From Deltaproteobacteria bacterium (GTDB lineage Bacteria; Desulfobacterota; Dissulfuribacteria; Dissulfuribacterales; QOAL01), in the NCBI GenBank assembly GCA_026986785.1, contig JALSNW010000033.1, positions 1 to 32,785 of the forward strand: a stretch of DNA of 32,785 nt, read 5' to 3'. Under the pieces are notes generated by a model, which had not been told where the DNA came from, did no database searches, and was given only the letters and a program-made list of their open reading frames with translations. Shown piece by piece: positions 1 to 9,031 of this stretch. The translations under genes were made by a program, and so were the position numbers. Each line of letters starts with the position of its first letter. Positions within the stretch are counted from its first letter, which is position 1.

Positions 1-196
1 CAAATCACCAATTGGGCAGCTGTTGTCACAAATACCACAAATTCATATCCGGGCCTTTAATACCTTGTCATCATATCCCAGCTACAAAGCCATTTATTCT
101 ATATAGATTATCGATAGTAAAATATTTTTTTTATTTTCATAAGGTTACTTTGGATATTCCACATGGATACTATCTATGTTATCGGGTCCCCACAGA

Positions 197-225
197 TTTA
201 CATGACAGTGGCCCAAGGCTATGTT
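197..225 (+). promoter_or_regulatory. candidate sigma70 promoter for the ndk cluster
   Basis: A -35 box TTTACA (197-202) and a -10 box TATGTT (220-225) are separated by exactly 17 bp. The -35 matches consensus at 5 of 6 positions and the -10 at 4 of 6. The expected transcript would start about 55 nt before the ndk ATG. The DNA from 1 to 196 is AT-rich; I see no gene, RNA or clear repeat in it. Confidence 0.45.
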
Positions 226-285
226 AGGTAATGAGCGGCAATGATAAAAAAAAATTATTATCTTCTAAAAATAGAGGAGGTTGAA

Positions 286-702
286 ATGGAAAGGACTCTC
301 TCAATAATCAAGCCAGATGGTGTAAAAAGGGGGCTGATAGGTGAGGTGATAAAACGCCTGGAGAATGCTGAAATAAAAATCGCAGCCATGAAGATGCTCC
401 ATCTGACCAAGAAAGAGGCTGAGGGTTTTTATGCTGTTCACAGGGAAAAGCCCTTTTTCGAAAGTCTCACCGACTTCATGTCTTCTGGCCCCATAGTGGT
501 CATGGTCTTAAAGGGCGAAGATGTGATTTCACGGTACAGGGGCCTCATGGGCGCCACAAACTACGAGGAGGCCGAACCAGGGACCATTCGTGCCGATTTT
601 GCCACAGATATAGAAAAAAATGTGGTACATGGCTCGGATGCCCCTGAGACAGCAGCAGAAGAGATCAGATACTTCTTCAGCGAATTGGAAATTAGTGGCT
701 GA
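286..702 (+). CDS. ndk: nucleoside diphosphate kinase
   Basis: It transfers the gamma phosphate of ATP to other nucleoside diphosphates through a phosphohistidine, balancing cytoplasmic (d)NTP pools. The 138-residue length is normal for a bacterial Ndk. The N-terminus [13 protein letters not shown] is typical of the family, and the active-site segment NVVHGSD places the catalytic histidine at residue 115. The start is set at 286 because a strong ribosome binding site, GAGGAGG (274-280), lies 5 bp upstream; an in-frame ATG at 241 has no such site and adds 15 residues foreign to the family. It heads a + strand cluster, and its stop lies only 25 bp before the thiL start. Confidence 0.96.
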   Translation: MERTLSIIKPDGVKRGLIGEVIKRLENAEIKIAAMKMLHLTKKEAEGFYAVHREKPFFESLTDFMSSGPIVVMVLKGEDVISRYRGLMGATNYEEAEPGTIRADFATDIEKNVVHGSDAPETAAEEIRYFFSELEISG

Positions 703-727
703 ATCGTCCCGCCCATGGGAGCTTCAC

Positions 728-1762
728 TTGGAACTTGAACTCATCAAACAGATCAGGAGAAAGGCTCTGGCCCTGGCACCTTGCCATAGCCTCACCAGGC
801 CTCCAAAAGGCATTGGGGATGATTGTGCCGTTGTCATCCCCAACCCTGGCAATGACTTGCTCATCACCACTGACACAATCTGTGAAGGCATTCACTTTCG
901 GCTTTCTTATTTTTCACCGCTTTTTTTGGGACGGAAACTGGCCTCTGTCAATCTGAGTGATATTGCCGCCATGGGAGGACAACCCAGGTGGGCTCTACTC
1001 AATATGGAGGTACCCCCTGACCTTGATAAGGCAGACTCTTCTTTCTGGCAGGTCTTTTTCAAAGGACTTTGCCAACGTCTGTGCCAATTTGGGGCAATAC
1101 TCATCGGAGGAGACACGGTATCTGCGCCATCGGATCGCTTGAGCCTAAGCCTGAGCCTCATTGGGGAGATCAAAACGGGCATGGCCTGTTATCGCTCAGG
1201 TGCCAAGCCGGGAGATCTGATTTATTGCTCTGGCTATACAGGAGAGGCAGCATGCGGTCTAACCCTCTTGGAGAACCCGGAACTGATGCGGTTCATCCCA
1301 GGGCCTGTACGCAAGAGACTCTGCCTGAAACATCTGGATCCCCTACCCCGAATCAGCCTTGGTACCGCCCTTTCCAAGGTGGGGGTCAACAGCTTAATAG
1401 ACACCTCTGACGGCATAGCCTCTGACCTGGCCCATATAGCTGAAGAAAGTGGTCTACGGGCCATAGTGTTTCAAGACATACTTCCTGTTTCAAGGGCTGT
1501 AAGGGCTTTCTGCCGCGCATACTGCATGAAAAAAGGCGATTTTTTACAAAATCTCCCCTTGGAATATGTACTATTTGGAGGTGAAGATTTCGAGCTCATA
1601 TGGACAATCAGTCCGAAATTGGCCAAGATTGCCGAACAAGTAGCTACCGAGGTGCTGGGTATCAAACCCTTCCTCCTTGGAAGGATGGAAAAAGGGAAAG
1701 GCTGTTATTTGGACACTGGTCTGAAACGAATAGACATCTCCTTCAAGGGCTATGAACATTGA
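728..1762 (+). CDS. thiL: thiamine-monophosphate kinase
   Basis: It phosphorylates thiamine monophosphate to thiamine diphosphate, the last step of cofactor synthesis, in the cytoplasm. Family marks are GIGDDCAVV near residue 30 (the Mg-ATP binding aspartates), ILIGGDTV near 125 and GGEDFELIWT near 283. This is the AIR-synthase/SelD fold, and about 344 residues is a usual ThiL length. The start is a choice. The reading frame is open back into ndk, but the family normally begins just before the LIKQI segment. A TTG at 728 has GGGAG (717-721) 6 bp upstream. A GTG at 695, overlapping the ndk stop, is the alternative and has only a weak site. No other thiamine genes are nearby, as is common for thiL. 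Confidence 0.93.
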   Translation: MELELIKQIRRKALALAPCHSLTRPPKGIGDDCAVVIPNPGNDLLITTDTICEGIHFRLSYFSPLFLGRKLASVNLSDIAAMGGQPRWALLNMEVPPDLDKADSSFWQVFFKGLCQRLCQFGAILIGGDTVSAPSDRLSLSLSLIGEIKTGMACYRSGAKPGDLIYCSGYTGEAACGLTLLENPELMRFIPGPVRKRLCLKHLDPLPRISLGTALSKVGVNSLIDTSDGIASDLAHIAEESGLRAIVFQDILPVSRAVRAFCRAYCMKKGDFLQNLPLEYVLFGGEDFELIWTISPKLAKIAEQVATEVLGIKPFLLGRMEKGKGCYLDTGLKRIDISFKGYEH

Positions 1763-2261
1763 AAAGGGAAGCGACAACAAAAGAATAGAACCCCTTTATC
1801 TCAACGACATAGCACAACTCTGGATAATACTTACCATTGAGGCGGGGACGATCAGACGCATTAGACTCTCTACTGAGAAACCCGAGGGCAGACATTCAAG
1901 GCCCTCCACGGCCAATCTATTGAAACAGATCCTGATGGGCAGGGACAATGCCAGGACGGGACTCAAATTCACGATATCGGGCACAGCCTTTCAGCAGGCT
2001 GTATGGACAGAGACCTGCAAGATACCCCATGGTTGCCTGAAATCTTACCAGGATATCGGCAGAGTAATTGGATGCAAATCTGCCAGGGCTGTAGGCCAGG
2101 CCCTAAAATCAAATCCTTTGCCCATTATTGTACCCTGCCACAGGGTGATCGGTAAGAATGGAAGATTGACTGGTTTTTCCTGTGGTATTGAAATCAAACA
2201 AAAACTCATAGATTTCGAATACAATACGAGGAGTACCGACTATGAAGATCGCAATTTTTAG
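1752..2261 (+). CDS. ogt: methylated-DNA--protein-cysteine methyltransferase
   Basis: This suicide repair protein moves an alkyl group from O6-alkylguanine in DNA to its own cysteine. The motif IVPCHRVIG gives the acceptor Cys129, and the helix-turn-helix segment YQDIGRVIGCKSARAVGQA is the recognition region of the Ada/Ogt fold. At 169 residues it has the conserved C-terminal domain plus a poorly conserved N-terminal half. The ATG lies inside the end of thiL (11 bp overlap), so translation is probably coupled. Ogt and the C-terminal part of Ada cannot be told apart by eye, but the absence of an Ada N-terminal domain favours an Ogt-type stand-alone enzyme. Confidence 0.93.
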   Translation: MNIEKGSDNKRIEPLYLNDIAQLWIILTIEAGTIRRIRLSTEKPEGRHSRPSTANLLKQILMGRDNARTGLKFTISGTAFQQAVWTETCKIPHGCLKSYQDIGRVIGCKSARAVGQALKSNPLPIIVPCHRVIGKNGRLTGFSCGIEIKQKLIDFEYNTRSTDYEDRNF

Positions 2262-2739
2262 TGACAGTCATGACCATGTATGGAATCTGAGGCGTGCAGT
2301 AGAACAGGCCATGGACAAACAGGCCCAAGAGATAATACACTGTGGAGACCTGGTCTCTCCCTTTCTCATGGAAGAATTCGACAGGTATCCCGGGGCCATC
2401 CATCTGATCTATGGAAACAATATGGGGGATCCAGAACTCCTGAACATGAGGATCCAGGAGAGAAAAGACAAGGTCACGTTTCACGGCTGGATGGGGGAAT
2501 TGAGCTATGATGGGACCAATGTATGTTTCATACATGATCCAAGGCTTGCCAAAAAGCTTGCCAGGTCTGGTGACTACTCCATAGTATGTTTTGGACATAC
2601 CCATCTTTGGCACGTCGAAAGGCTCCATGACTGTATCTTGTTGAATCCTGGCGCCATCCTCGGAAACAAAGAAAGGGCAAGTTGGGCCCTAATCGATACA
2701 GACACCTTAGAGGTGGAGCATGTCTTCTTGGATGGATGA
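2242..2739 (+). CDS. YfcE/MJ0936-type metallophosphodiesterase
   Basis: This is a small calcineurin-like phosphoesterase. It shows the ordered metal ligands of the family: FSDSHDH (D8, H10), HCGD (D36), GNNMGD (N59-N60), FIHD (H98) and FGHTH (H119, H121). The 165-residue length matches the MJ0936/YfcE group, which hydrolyses simple phosphodiesters in vitro; the natural substrate is generally unknown. A GAGGAGT ribosome binding site precedes the ATG, which overlaps the end of the methyltransferase gene by 20 bp. It belongs to the same coupled cluster, but the neighbours do not indicate its substrate. Confidence 0.9.
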   Translation: MKIAIFSDSHDHVWNLRRAVEQAMDKQAQEIIHCGDLVSPFLMEEFDRYPGAIHLIYGNNMGDPELLNMRIQERKDKVTFHGWMGELSYDGTNVCFIHDPRLAKKLARSGDYSIVCFGHTHLWHVERLHDCILLNPGAILGNKERASWALIDTDTLEVEHVFLDG

Positions 2740-4765
2740 AGGCAAACGAGCGACAAAAGCGCAAAAGCATACCTTCATCCTTGGCATAGATACCGGCGGC
2801 ACCTTTACCGATCTGGTCTGCATGGACTCGTCGGGGAATATGAGACGATGGAAGCTTCTTTCCACTCCAAAAGACCCATCCTTGGCAATACTTCGTGGTC
2901 TGCAAGAGCTGTTGGGGAGCTTTAGGCCGGATGAGCTTGAAATAGTCCATGGCACAACTGTTGGCACAAATGCCTTTTTGGAAAGGAAAGGGGCCAAGAC
3001 CTGTCTTATCACAACGAGAGGTTTTGAGGATGTCATATTCATAGGACGCCAGAACAGGCCTTCTCTCTATGATTTCATGGTAGAAAAACCTGCTCCGATA
3101 ATTGACAGACAGCAGATCTACGGGGTTTTAGAACGTACCTTGCACAATGGACAGATCCAGGAAAAACCCTCTATAGAAGAACTGGAAAAGGTCGTGGACT
3201 TTTGCAGGAGGAATGGGGCAGAAAGCGTGGCCATATGCCTGCTCCATGCCTATGCAAATCCAGAAAACGAGAACAAACTCTCTGCCATCCTTGAAAAAAA
3301 TGGATTCCGTCCATATCCTTCCTCAGAGATACTGCCCGAGTTCAGAGAATTCGAACGCACCAGCACCACGGTCATAAATGCCTACTTAGGCCCTGTTGTA
3401 GGCGACTATGTAAACCATCTCCAGGAGGCCCTTCCTGGCTCAAGGATATACATACAGCAATCAAACGGTGGCTGCAGGCCTGCCACAGGAATTGGGCGTT
3501 ATGCCGTAACCACATTGCTATCTGGTCCAGCAGGTGGGGTTGCAGCCTCTTTCCACCTTGGCCGTTCCCTGGGCTTTGACAACATCATAACCTTTGACAT
3601 GGGAGGAACCTCCACCGATGTGTCTCTCTGTGCCCAAGACTTCTCTTATACCAGGGAGTACAAGATAGAAGGCTTCCCCGTAGGGCTGCCAATGATAGAC
3701 ATCCATACAGTAGGGGCTGGAGGTGGGTCGATAGCCTGGATAGACAAGGGCGGATTCCTGAGAGTTGGACCTGAAAGCGCTGGAGCCGATCCCGGGCCTG
3801 TATGTTATGGAAAGGGCGACAGGCTCACTGTGACAGATGCGAATCTCTTCCTTGGAAGGCTCCGGCCAGAGGCATTTCTCGGTGGAAGGATGAGACTCTA
3901 CAAAGACCGGGTACTCGAGTGCATGGAAAGATTTGCCAAGCGTGCAGGTATGAGCCCTGAAGAAGCTGCCCTTGGTATAGTCAAAATAGTAAATGCCAAT
4001 ATGATCCAGGCCATAAGGTCGGTATCCCTGGAAAGAGGTTTTGACCCCCGGGAATTCGTACTCGTTGGTTTTGGTGGTGCAGCAGGCCTCCACTGCCTGG
4101 AACTTGCAGGGGAATTGGGCATAGACACTGTTCTCGTCCCCGACATGGCTGGCGTATTTTCCGCCACCGGCATGGCAGGTGCCGATCTGATCTTGGAGGC
4201 TTCATCAAGCCTCTTCCTCACCACGGGCGAAGATATAAGAGACGTGCTCGAAAGATATTTTTTCGAGATAGAATCCAAACTAAGGGTATCGGCCCCTGTC
4301 ACTCCAACAGGTCAGGGACCTACAATCGAAAGATTCATGGATGCAAGATATCAGGGTCAGTCTTTTGAGATCACCGTACCCTTCGGAAATGGATGGGAAC
4401 GAGACTTCCACCTGATACACGAAAGACTGTATGGCTACTGCATGCCAGAGCTGACCATTGAGATCACGGCCATAAGATCCAGGCTCAGGCTCAGAAGAAG
4501 TGTTCAGCCCAGGGCCATATCGAGTGTCAATATCACTGAAGCCCTGCCCAGTGCCCCAAACGCCAGGGAGGAACAAAAGGCTGAAATCCTTTTTGAGGAT
4601 GGAATAAAACAACTGTCTGTGATATACAAAAAATGGGCCAGAGAAAAAGGATGTCTCTCAGGGCCTGCCTTGATCATCGACGACTTTACCACCATCTTGA
4701 TCCCTGAAGGATGGAAAACAAACTGGATTTCTGGTCATCTTCTGGCAAAAAAAAATGAATCCTGA
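2720..4765 (+). CDS. hyuA: HyuA-type hydantoinase/5-oxoprolinase subunit, stand-alone
   Basis: It is an ATP-dependent ring-opening amidohydrolase subunit of the hydantoinase/oxoprolinase family. The 681-residue chain has the N-terminal phosphate-binding loop GIDTGGTFTDLV (about 22-33), EFERTSTTVINAY, the second actin-like motif FDMGGTSTDVSL, and the GAGGGSIAW and ESAGADPGPVCYG segments. The family usually pairs with a HyuB subunit (acetone carboxylase, N-methylhydantoinase and 5-oxoprolinase systems). None is present here: both sides are occupied by unrelated genes joined by overlaps of 20 bp and 11 bp. A GAGGTGG site just before the ATG at 2720 supports that start; a second ATG lies at 2732. 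The true substrate cannot be read from the sequence. Confidence 0.88.
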   Translation: MSSWMDEGKRATKAQKHTFILGIDTGGTFTDLVCMDSSGNMRRWKLLSTPKDPSLAILRGLQELLGSFRPDELEIVHGTTVGTNAFLERKGAKTCLITTRGFEDVIFIGRQNRPSLYDFMVEKPAPIIDRQQIYGVLERTLHNGQIQEKPSIEELEKVVDFCRRNGAESVAICLLHAYANPENENKLSAILEKNGFRPYPSSEILPEFREFERTSTTVINAYLGPVVGDYVNHLQEALPGSRIYIQQSNGGCRPATGIGRYAVTTLLSGPAGGVAASFHLGRSLGFDNIITFDMGGTSTDVSLCAQDFSYTREYKIEGFPVGLPMIDIHTVGAGGGSIAWIDKGGFLRVGPESAGADPGPVCYGKGDRLTVTDANLFLGRLRPEAFLGGRMRLYKDRVLECMERFAKRAGMSPEEAALGIVKIVNANMIQAIRSVSLERGFDPREFVLVGFGGAAGLHCLELAGELGIDTVLVPDMAGVFSATGMAGADLILEASSSLFLTTGEDIRDVLERYFFEIESKLRVSAPVTPTGQGPTIERFMDARYQGQSFEITVPFGNGWERDFHLIHERLYGYCMPELTIEITAIRSRLRLRRSVQPRAISSVNITEALPSAPNAREEQKAEILFEDGIKQLSVIYKKWAREKGCLSGPALIIDDFTTILIPEGWKTNWISGHLLAKKNES

Positions 4766-5963
4766 CCGCCTTATCAACCTCAAAACCATCTCCAAACTCC
4801 ACGGGACCGATACGGAAATGTTGAGCTGCATATTGGATGCGGTAAACAGCGGCATCGTAATCCTGGACCAGGAAGAAAGGATTGTCTTTCTAAATTCCAA
4901 GGCCCAACAGCTACTAAGGATTGATCCTGCCATTATGAAAGGGAGGCATTTGTCCAGGCTTTTCCTCCAGGATGACAGGGAGATCCTGGTACCTAACATC
5001 CTTGAGATAGTAAGGCAAGATGGCGAGTTTGAAGGAGAGTTCATGCTCCAAAGAGGGGGCATGGAATCGTTCATGGCCTTTTTTTCCGCCTACTATTGGA
5101 GACAAGAAGGGGAATCCTTTTACATTATAAGCTTCAATGATATCTCAAGGCTCAAAGGCATAGAAAAGATCCTGAAGAGATCGGAACATATGGTCTATCT
5201 TGGGCGAATGTTGGACGATATCAGCCATCAGATAAGAAATCCCGTCCTTGCAATAGGTGGATTCTCGAGACGACTTCTAAAGACGAAACTCGAACGGCCT
5301 GAATATGCCAAGATAATCCTGGAAGAATCCAGACGCCTGGAGATGCTTCTCGATGTACTTACCGATTTCATCAGGATCCCCAAGCCAAGATTCTCTGTCA
5401 CAACATATCGGGCCGTCAAAAAATCCATCAATGGCTACAGCAGCCAGATTGCAGGACAATTCGACGTGGATCTAAGGATCGAAGAGTCGTGCAAGGACCT
5501 CGAAACCATCGTTGTTACAGACAACAACCTTTTCAGACAGGCCTTGGAGCCGGTACTGATAAATGCCTGTGAGGCATTTCTTGATTCAGACAGAAGACCG
5601 GTCGTCACACTCAGGTTTACCGTACCGGCAACCGAGTCGGGTGGCATGATGGTTGAGGTCTCTGATTTAGGCCATGGAATACGGCCTCCCCTACTCCCAA
5701 GGATATTTCATCCATTCTTCAGCACCAAGACAGGCCACTTGGGCATGGGATTGACCTTTACCAAAAGGATAATAGAAGAACTCGAGGGTCACGTGGAGGT
5801 GAGCTCAAAACTCAATCAGGGCACAGTGGTGAGGATATCCCTACCCGGAGATAGAAGGCGGACAATCAGGACAAGGCCCATCAAGCTATCTGAGATAAGG
5901 AACAAGAGAGAGAAAAAAGGAGAGGGGGAGTGCATGGGGGATTGCGCAAAGACAGGTCCATGA
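4755..5963 (+). CDS. cytoplasmic PAS-domain sensor histidine kinase
   Basis: This 402-residue protein has a PAS domain (about 20-130), a HisKA dimerisation helix with the H-box DISHQIRNP (His158 predicted to be phosphorylated) and a full ATPase domain: N-box LINACEAF near 271, DLGHGI near 301, and FHPFFSTKTGHLGMGL near 315-328. No membrane segment or signal peptide is visible, so it should sense a cytoplasmic cue. The C-terminal 40 residues are basic and low in complexity. The ATG overlaps the hyuA stop by 11 bp, and no clear ribosome binding site precedes it, so translation is probably coupled. No response regulator follows; the nearest one is the orphan receiver at 20574, about 15 kb away. 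Confidence 0.9.
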   Translation: MNPDRLINLKTISKLHGTDTEMLSCILDAVNSGIVILDQEERIVFLNSKAQQLLRIDPAIMKGRHLSRLFLQDDREILVPNILEIVRQDGEFEGEFMLQRGGMESFMAFFSAYYWRQEGESFYIISFNDISRLKGIEKILKRSEHMVYLGRMLDDISHQIRNPVLAIGGFSRRLLKTKLERPEYAKIILEESRRLEMLLDVLTDFIRIPKPRFSVTTYRAVKKSINGYSSQIAGQFDVDLRIEESCKDLETIVVTDNNLFRQALEPVLINACEAFLDSDRRPVVTLRFTVPATESGGMMVEVSDLGHGIRPPLLPRIFHPFFSTKTGHLGMGLTFTKRIIEELEGHVEVSSKLNQGTVVRISLPGDRRRTIRTRPIKLSEIRNKREKKGEGECMGDCAKTGP

Positions 5964-6010
5964 AAGGCAAGGAAAGTGCAACCCCTTTGACTTCGTAACC
6001 TTGTTGGGCT

Positions 6011-6041
6011 CAAGGCACCTGTTGCATCCAACAGGGCCTTG
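6011..6041. terminator. inverted repeat between convergent genes
   Basis: The arms CAAGGCACCTGTTG (6011-6024) and CAACAGGGCCTTG (6029-6041) pair over 13 bp with one bulged base and a 4-nt loop. The element sits in the 94-bp gap between the histidine kinase and mrp, which converge. Neither side has a long T tract, so it is a stem-type rather than a textbook intrinsic terminator. Confidence 0.6.
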
Positions 6042-6057
6042 TACCCTTAAAATTAGA

Positions 6058-6900
6058 TTAGATTCTGTCTACTATCTCGTCGAGGGCCTTCCTGACTGGG
6101 TGGTCGGAAGACAACTGGGTAAGGGCCTTTCCTGCATCTCCTGCCTGGGCAATTTCCCTGTCCAGTGGTATTGCCCCAAGATATTTGATTCCTGTCTCCT
6201 TGGCGAGAGCCTCACCGTTTCCACTGCCAAATATATCGACTGTATCCCCACATGTTGGGCAGACAAAGCCGCTCATGTTCTCTATTATGCCTGCCACGGG
6301 ATTGCCCACCTTCTCACAAAATGTGATGGAACGCCTCACATCGTCAATGGAAACAGCCTGAGGAGTGGTAACGATTACGGCCCTGGCATCGTTACCAAGT
6401 ATCTGGAGCACAGAAAGGGGTTCGTCTCCAGTACCTGGAGGACAATCCACCACGAGATAATCCAGGTTACCCCATGCCACCTCTTCTATAAACTGTTTGA
6501 TGAGGCTACCCTTCACTGGCCCTCTCCAGATGACTGCCTCGTTGTCATCAGGCAGAAGAAAACCCAGGGAAATGACCTTGAGGTTGTCTGTCCATTTCAC
6601 AGGGATGAGCCAGGGCTCCTTGATCTTTGCCCTCTTACCCCTTAGGCCCATTATTCGTGGTATACTTGGTCCGTGTACGTCAACATCCAGGAGCCCCACG
6701 CTTTTTCCTTTTTCTGCAAGGGCTATGGCGAGGTTTGCCGCCACTGTACTCTTTCCAACCCCCCCCTTGCCCGAAAGGATCACAAGTTTGTTCTTTATAT
6801 GATCCAGACAGGCCTTGTCTCCAGATCCTCTGGATTTACAATCAGAGATTGTGCAACTACTACATTTATTCTTCTTATTTTCCTGTTTATCGTCGGCCAT
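6058..6900 (-). CDS. mrp: Mrp/ApbC-type Fe-S cluster carrier ATPase
   Basis: This P-loop ATPase of the Mrp/Nbp35 family loads iron-sulfur clusters onto target proteins in the cytoplasm. The deviant Walker A GKGGVGKST is at residues 44-52, followed by LDVDVHGPS. VDCPPGTGDE marks the switch region. CPTC (C214, C217) is the conserved cluster-binding pair at the dimer interface. An extra N-terminal cysteine group (C13, C16, C21, C31), as in Nbp35-like forms, is also present. At 280 residues it lacks the N-terminal DUF59 domain of enteric Mrp. The start is supported by AGGAGAG (6907-6913) with a 6-nt spacer. It is divergent from acs and convergent with the kinase gene. Confidence 0.93.
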   Translation of the reverse strand: MADDKQENKKNKCSSCTISDCKSRGSGDKACLDHIKNKLVILSGKGGVGKSTVAANLAIALAEKGKSVGLLDVDVHGPSIPRIMGLRGKRAKIKEPWLIPVKWTDNLKVISLGFLLPDDNEAVIWRGPVKGSLIKQFIEEVAWGNLDYLVVDCPPGTGDEPLSVLQILGNDARAVIVTTPQAVSIDDVRRSITFCEKVGNPVAGIIENMSGFVCPTCGDTVDIFGSGNGEALAKETGIKYLGAIPLDREIAQAGDAGKALTQLSSDHPVRKALDEIVDRI

Positions 6901-7101
6901 TTCTGTCTCTCCTGAATAAAAGATGATCTTGCAAATAGACTCTTCAGCTTGAGCGGAAAAGATTCACTGGTGCATATAAAGTTCCAAATGACCAAAATGT
7001 CAAGAAAAGAAAAACGACTGCTTCAACCTTTACCTTTGGGTTCCTTGCGTATAAATTGCGGAATAAATAACCAAATTCCATTTGAGAGGAGGCAGATTCA
7101 G
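6901..7101. other. divergent intergenic region between mrp and acs
   Basis: About 200 bp hold the 5' leaders of both genes. The acs frame is open through most of it, from a TTG at 6949, but the encoded stretch does not resemble the start of an acetyl-CoA synthetase. A TATAAA at 7050-7055 with a poor upstream partner TTTACC (7029-7034, 15-bp spacer) is the best acs promoter guess. It is weak. Confidence 0.3.
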
Positions 7102-9003
7102 GTGGCAGGTAATTTTGATTCCCAGATTCAGGCACTAACACAGATAACAGAAAAGATCGATCCACCTCAAAGGGTGAAAGATGAGGCATTCATCAAGGAT
7201 TATGAGTCCGTATATGCCTATTCGATCCGTGATCCAGAAGGATTTTGGGGGCAGATCGCCCAGGAACTCGACTGGTTTGCACCTTGGACCAAGGTAAGAG
7301 AAATAGAGCTTCCAAATCACCGATGGTTTGTAGAGGGCAAGACCAACATCACCCTGAACGCCCTCGATAGGCATGCGGATTCATGGCGCAGGAACAAGGT
7401 AGCATTCATCTGGCTCTCTGAAGAGGGAGAAGAGCTGACGGCCACCTATGGTCAGCTTCGGGACAGGGTCAATCAATTTGCAAATGGCCTGAAATCAAAG
7501 GGCATAAAAAAGGGAGACAGGGTGATAATATACATGCCCCTCACCATTGAAGGGGCCATAGCCATGTTGGCCTGTGCACGCATAGGTGCCATTCACTCGG
7601 TGGTCTATGCGGGCATGGGCTCTGGTGCCCTTCGCTCCAGGATCGAGGATTCAAGGGCCAAGGCGATAATCTGCGCAGACGTGGGTTACAGGAGAGGAAA
7701 GGTAGTCAGGCTGAAGGCTGTAGTAGATGACGCCCTTCACGACCTGGACTATGTTGACAGCGTGATAGTGCTGAGACGCCAAGAACCCAAGATAGAGCTG
7801 AACGAATGGGAGGACGACTACTGGGACCTACTGAATAGCCAGAGCCATCACTGTGCGGCCGAGGTCATGGACTCGGAAGACCCCCTATTCATCCTCTACA
7901 CATCTGGCACAACAGGGAAACCAAAGGGAGTAGTCCACGTACATGGCGGTTTCATGGTGGGCACCTATTACCTCACCAAGGCCTTTTTCGATGTCAAGGA
8001 CAAGGATGTTTACTGGTCTACGTCTGACATAGGCTGGATCGTTGGACATTCGTACATAGTATATGGCCCACTTGTAGCTGGTGCCACAGTGCTGATGAGA
8101 GAGGGGGCGCCTGACTATCCGCATCCGGGAGTGGTCTGGGAAAAGGTACAAAAATATGGGGTATCAACCATGTTCACCGCACCTACTGCCCTAAGGATGT
8201 TCATGAGATTTGGCAAGGCACACATAGAAAAATTCGATCGTTCGACACTGCGTATCATTGCCTGTGCAGGAGAACCTTTGAACCCAGAGGCATGGCATTT
8301 TGCCCAGGAAGTGATACTTGAAAATAATGGCCACTGCATAGATAATTTCTGGCAGACCGAAGTAGCCTCGCCCATACTTGGCACAATGCCTGCCATGGCC
8401 AACAAACCTGGCCGATGTGGCAAACCCATGCCAGGTGTGGTGGCGGATGTCGTGGACGAGAAAGGCCGCCCAGTACCTGCTGGTCAAGGAGGAAATCTGG
8501 TACTGCGCCAGCCTCTTCCATATATGATGCGAACCATCTATGGTGATCCCCAAAGATATGAAGAGGTGTGGAACATAATACCAGGATGCTATTTCACAGG
8601 TGATGTTGCCGTATGCGATGAGGACGGTTATTTTTCCGTACTCGGACGCTCGGACGATGTCCTGAATATTGCAGGCCACAGGATAGGAACAGCCGATGTA
8701 GAAAATGCCTTGGTCAGTCATTCTGCAGTAGCAGAGGCAGCAGCCATTGGCCTGCCAGACCCAATCAAGGGAGAAAACATCAAGGTCTTCGTGGTGCTCA
8801 GGGCAGGGAAAGAGCCTTCCGAAGGCCTCAGGAAGGCCATTATTCGCCATGTTCGCCATGAACTCGGCCCAATTGCCACACCCAAGGAAGTAGAATTCAC
8901 GGACAAACTCCCCAAGACCCGGTCTGGAAAGATCATGAGGAGGCTGTTAAAGGCCCAGGAGTTAGGCCTCGAGCTTGGAGATACATCTACACTGGAAGAC
9001 TAA
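7102..9003 (+). CDS. acs: acetyl-CoA synthetase (AMP-forming)
   Basis: It activates acetate to acetyl-CoA through acetyl-AMP. Motifs in order: the AMP-binding signature LYTSGTTGKPKGVVHVHGG (near residue 265), the Acs-type segment DIGWIVGHSYIVYGPL, FWQTE, and the C-terminal catalytic lysine in TRSGKIMRRLLK (near 610). The GHSYIVYGPL segment favours acetate/propionate enzymes over other acyl ligases. The start is set at GTG 7102, preceded by GAGAGGAGG (7084-7092), giving 633 residues. Longer starts would add about 50 unrelated residues, though an ATG at 6988 or 6997 cannot be excluded. The conserved lysine is the usual acetylation site in this family. galU follows 28 bp downstream. Confidence 0.93.
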   Translation: MAGNFDSQIQALTQITEKIDPPQRVKDEAFIKDYESVYAYSIRDPEGFWGQIAQELDWFAPWTKVREIELPNHRWFVEGKTNITLNALDRHADSWRRNKVAFIWLSEEGEELTATYGQLRDRVNQFANGLKSKGIKKGDRVIIYMPLTIEGAIAMLACARIGAIHSVVYAGMGSGALRSRIEDSRAKAIICADVGYRRGKVVRLKAVVDDALHDLDYVDSVIVLRRQEPKIELNEWEDDYWDLLNSQSHHCAAEVMDSEDPLFILYTSGTTGKPKGVVHVHGGFMVGTYYLTKAFFDVKDKDVYWSTSDIGWIVGHSYIVYGPLVAGATVLMREGAPDYPHPGVVWEKVQKYGVSTMFTAPTALRMFMRFGKAHIEKFDRSTLRIIACAGEPLNPEAWHFAQEVILENNGHCIDNFWQTEVASPILGTMPAMANKPGRCGKPMPGVVADVVDEKGRPVPAGQGGNLVLRQPLPYMMRTIYGDPQRYEEVWNIIPGCYFTGDVAVCDEDGYFSVLGRSDDVLNIAGHRIGTADVENALVSHSAVAEAAAIGLPDPIKGENIKVFVVLRAGKEPSEGLRKAIIRHVRHELGPIATPKEVEFTDKLPKTRSGKIMRRLLKAQELGLELGDTSTLED

Positions 9004-9031
9004 ACAACACCACGAGACAGGAGGATCGAGC

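Noticed and set aside
12-227. Open frame of 71 codons upstream of ndk
   Set aside because: No ribosome binding site and odd composition; it covers the candidate promoter of ndk, so it is probably chance.
6001-6645. Long + strand frame over mrp
   Set aside because: It is the antisense shadow of mrp, whose motifs are complete on the minus strand.
6949-7101. N-terminal extension of acs from TTG 6949
   Set aside because: The extra residues do not resemble the family, and a strong ribosome binding site lies before GTG 7102.
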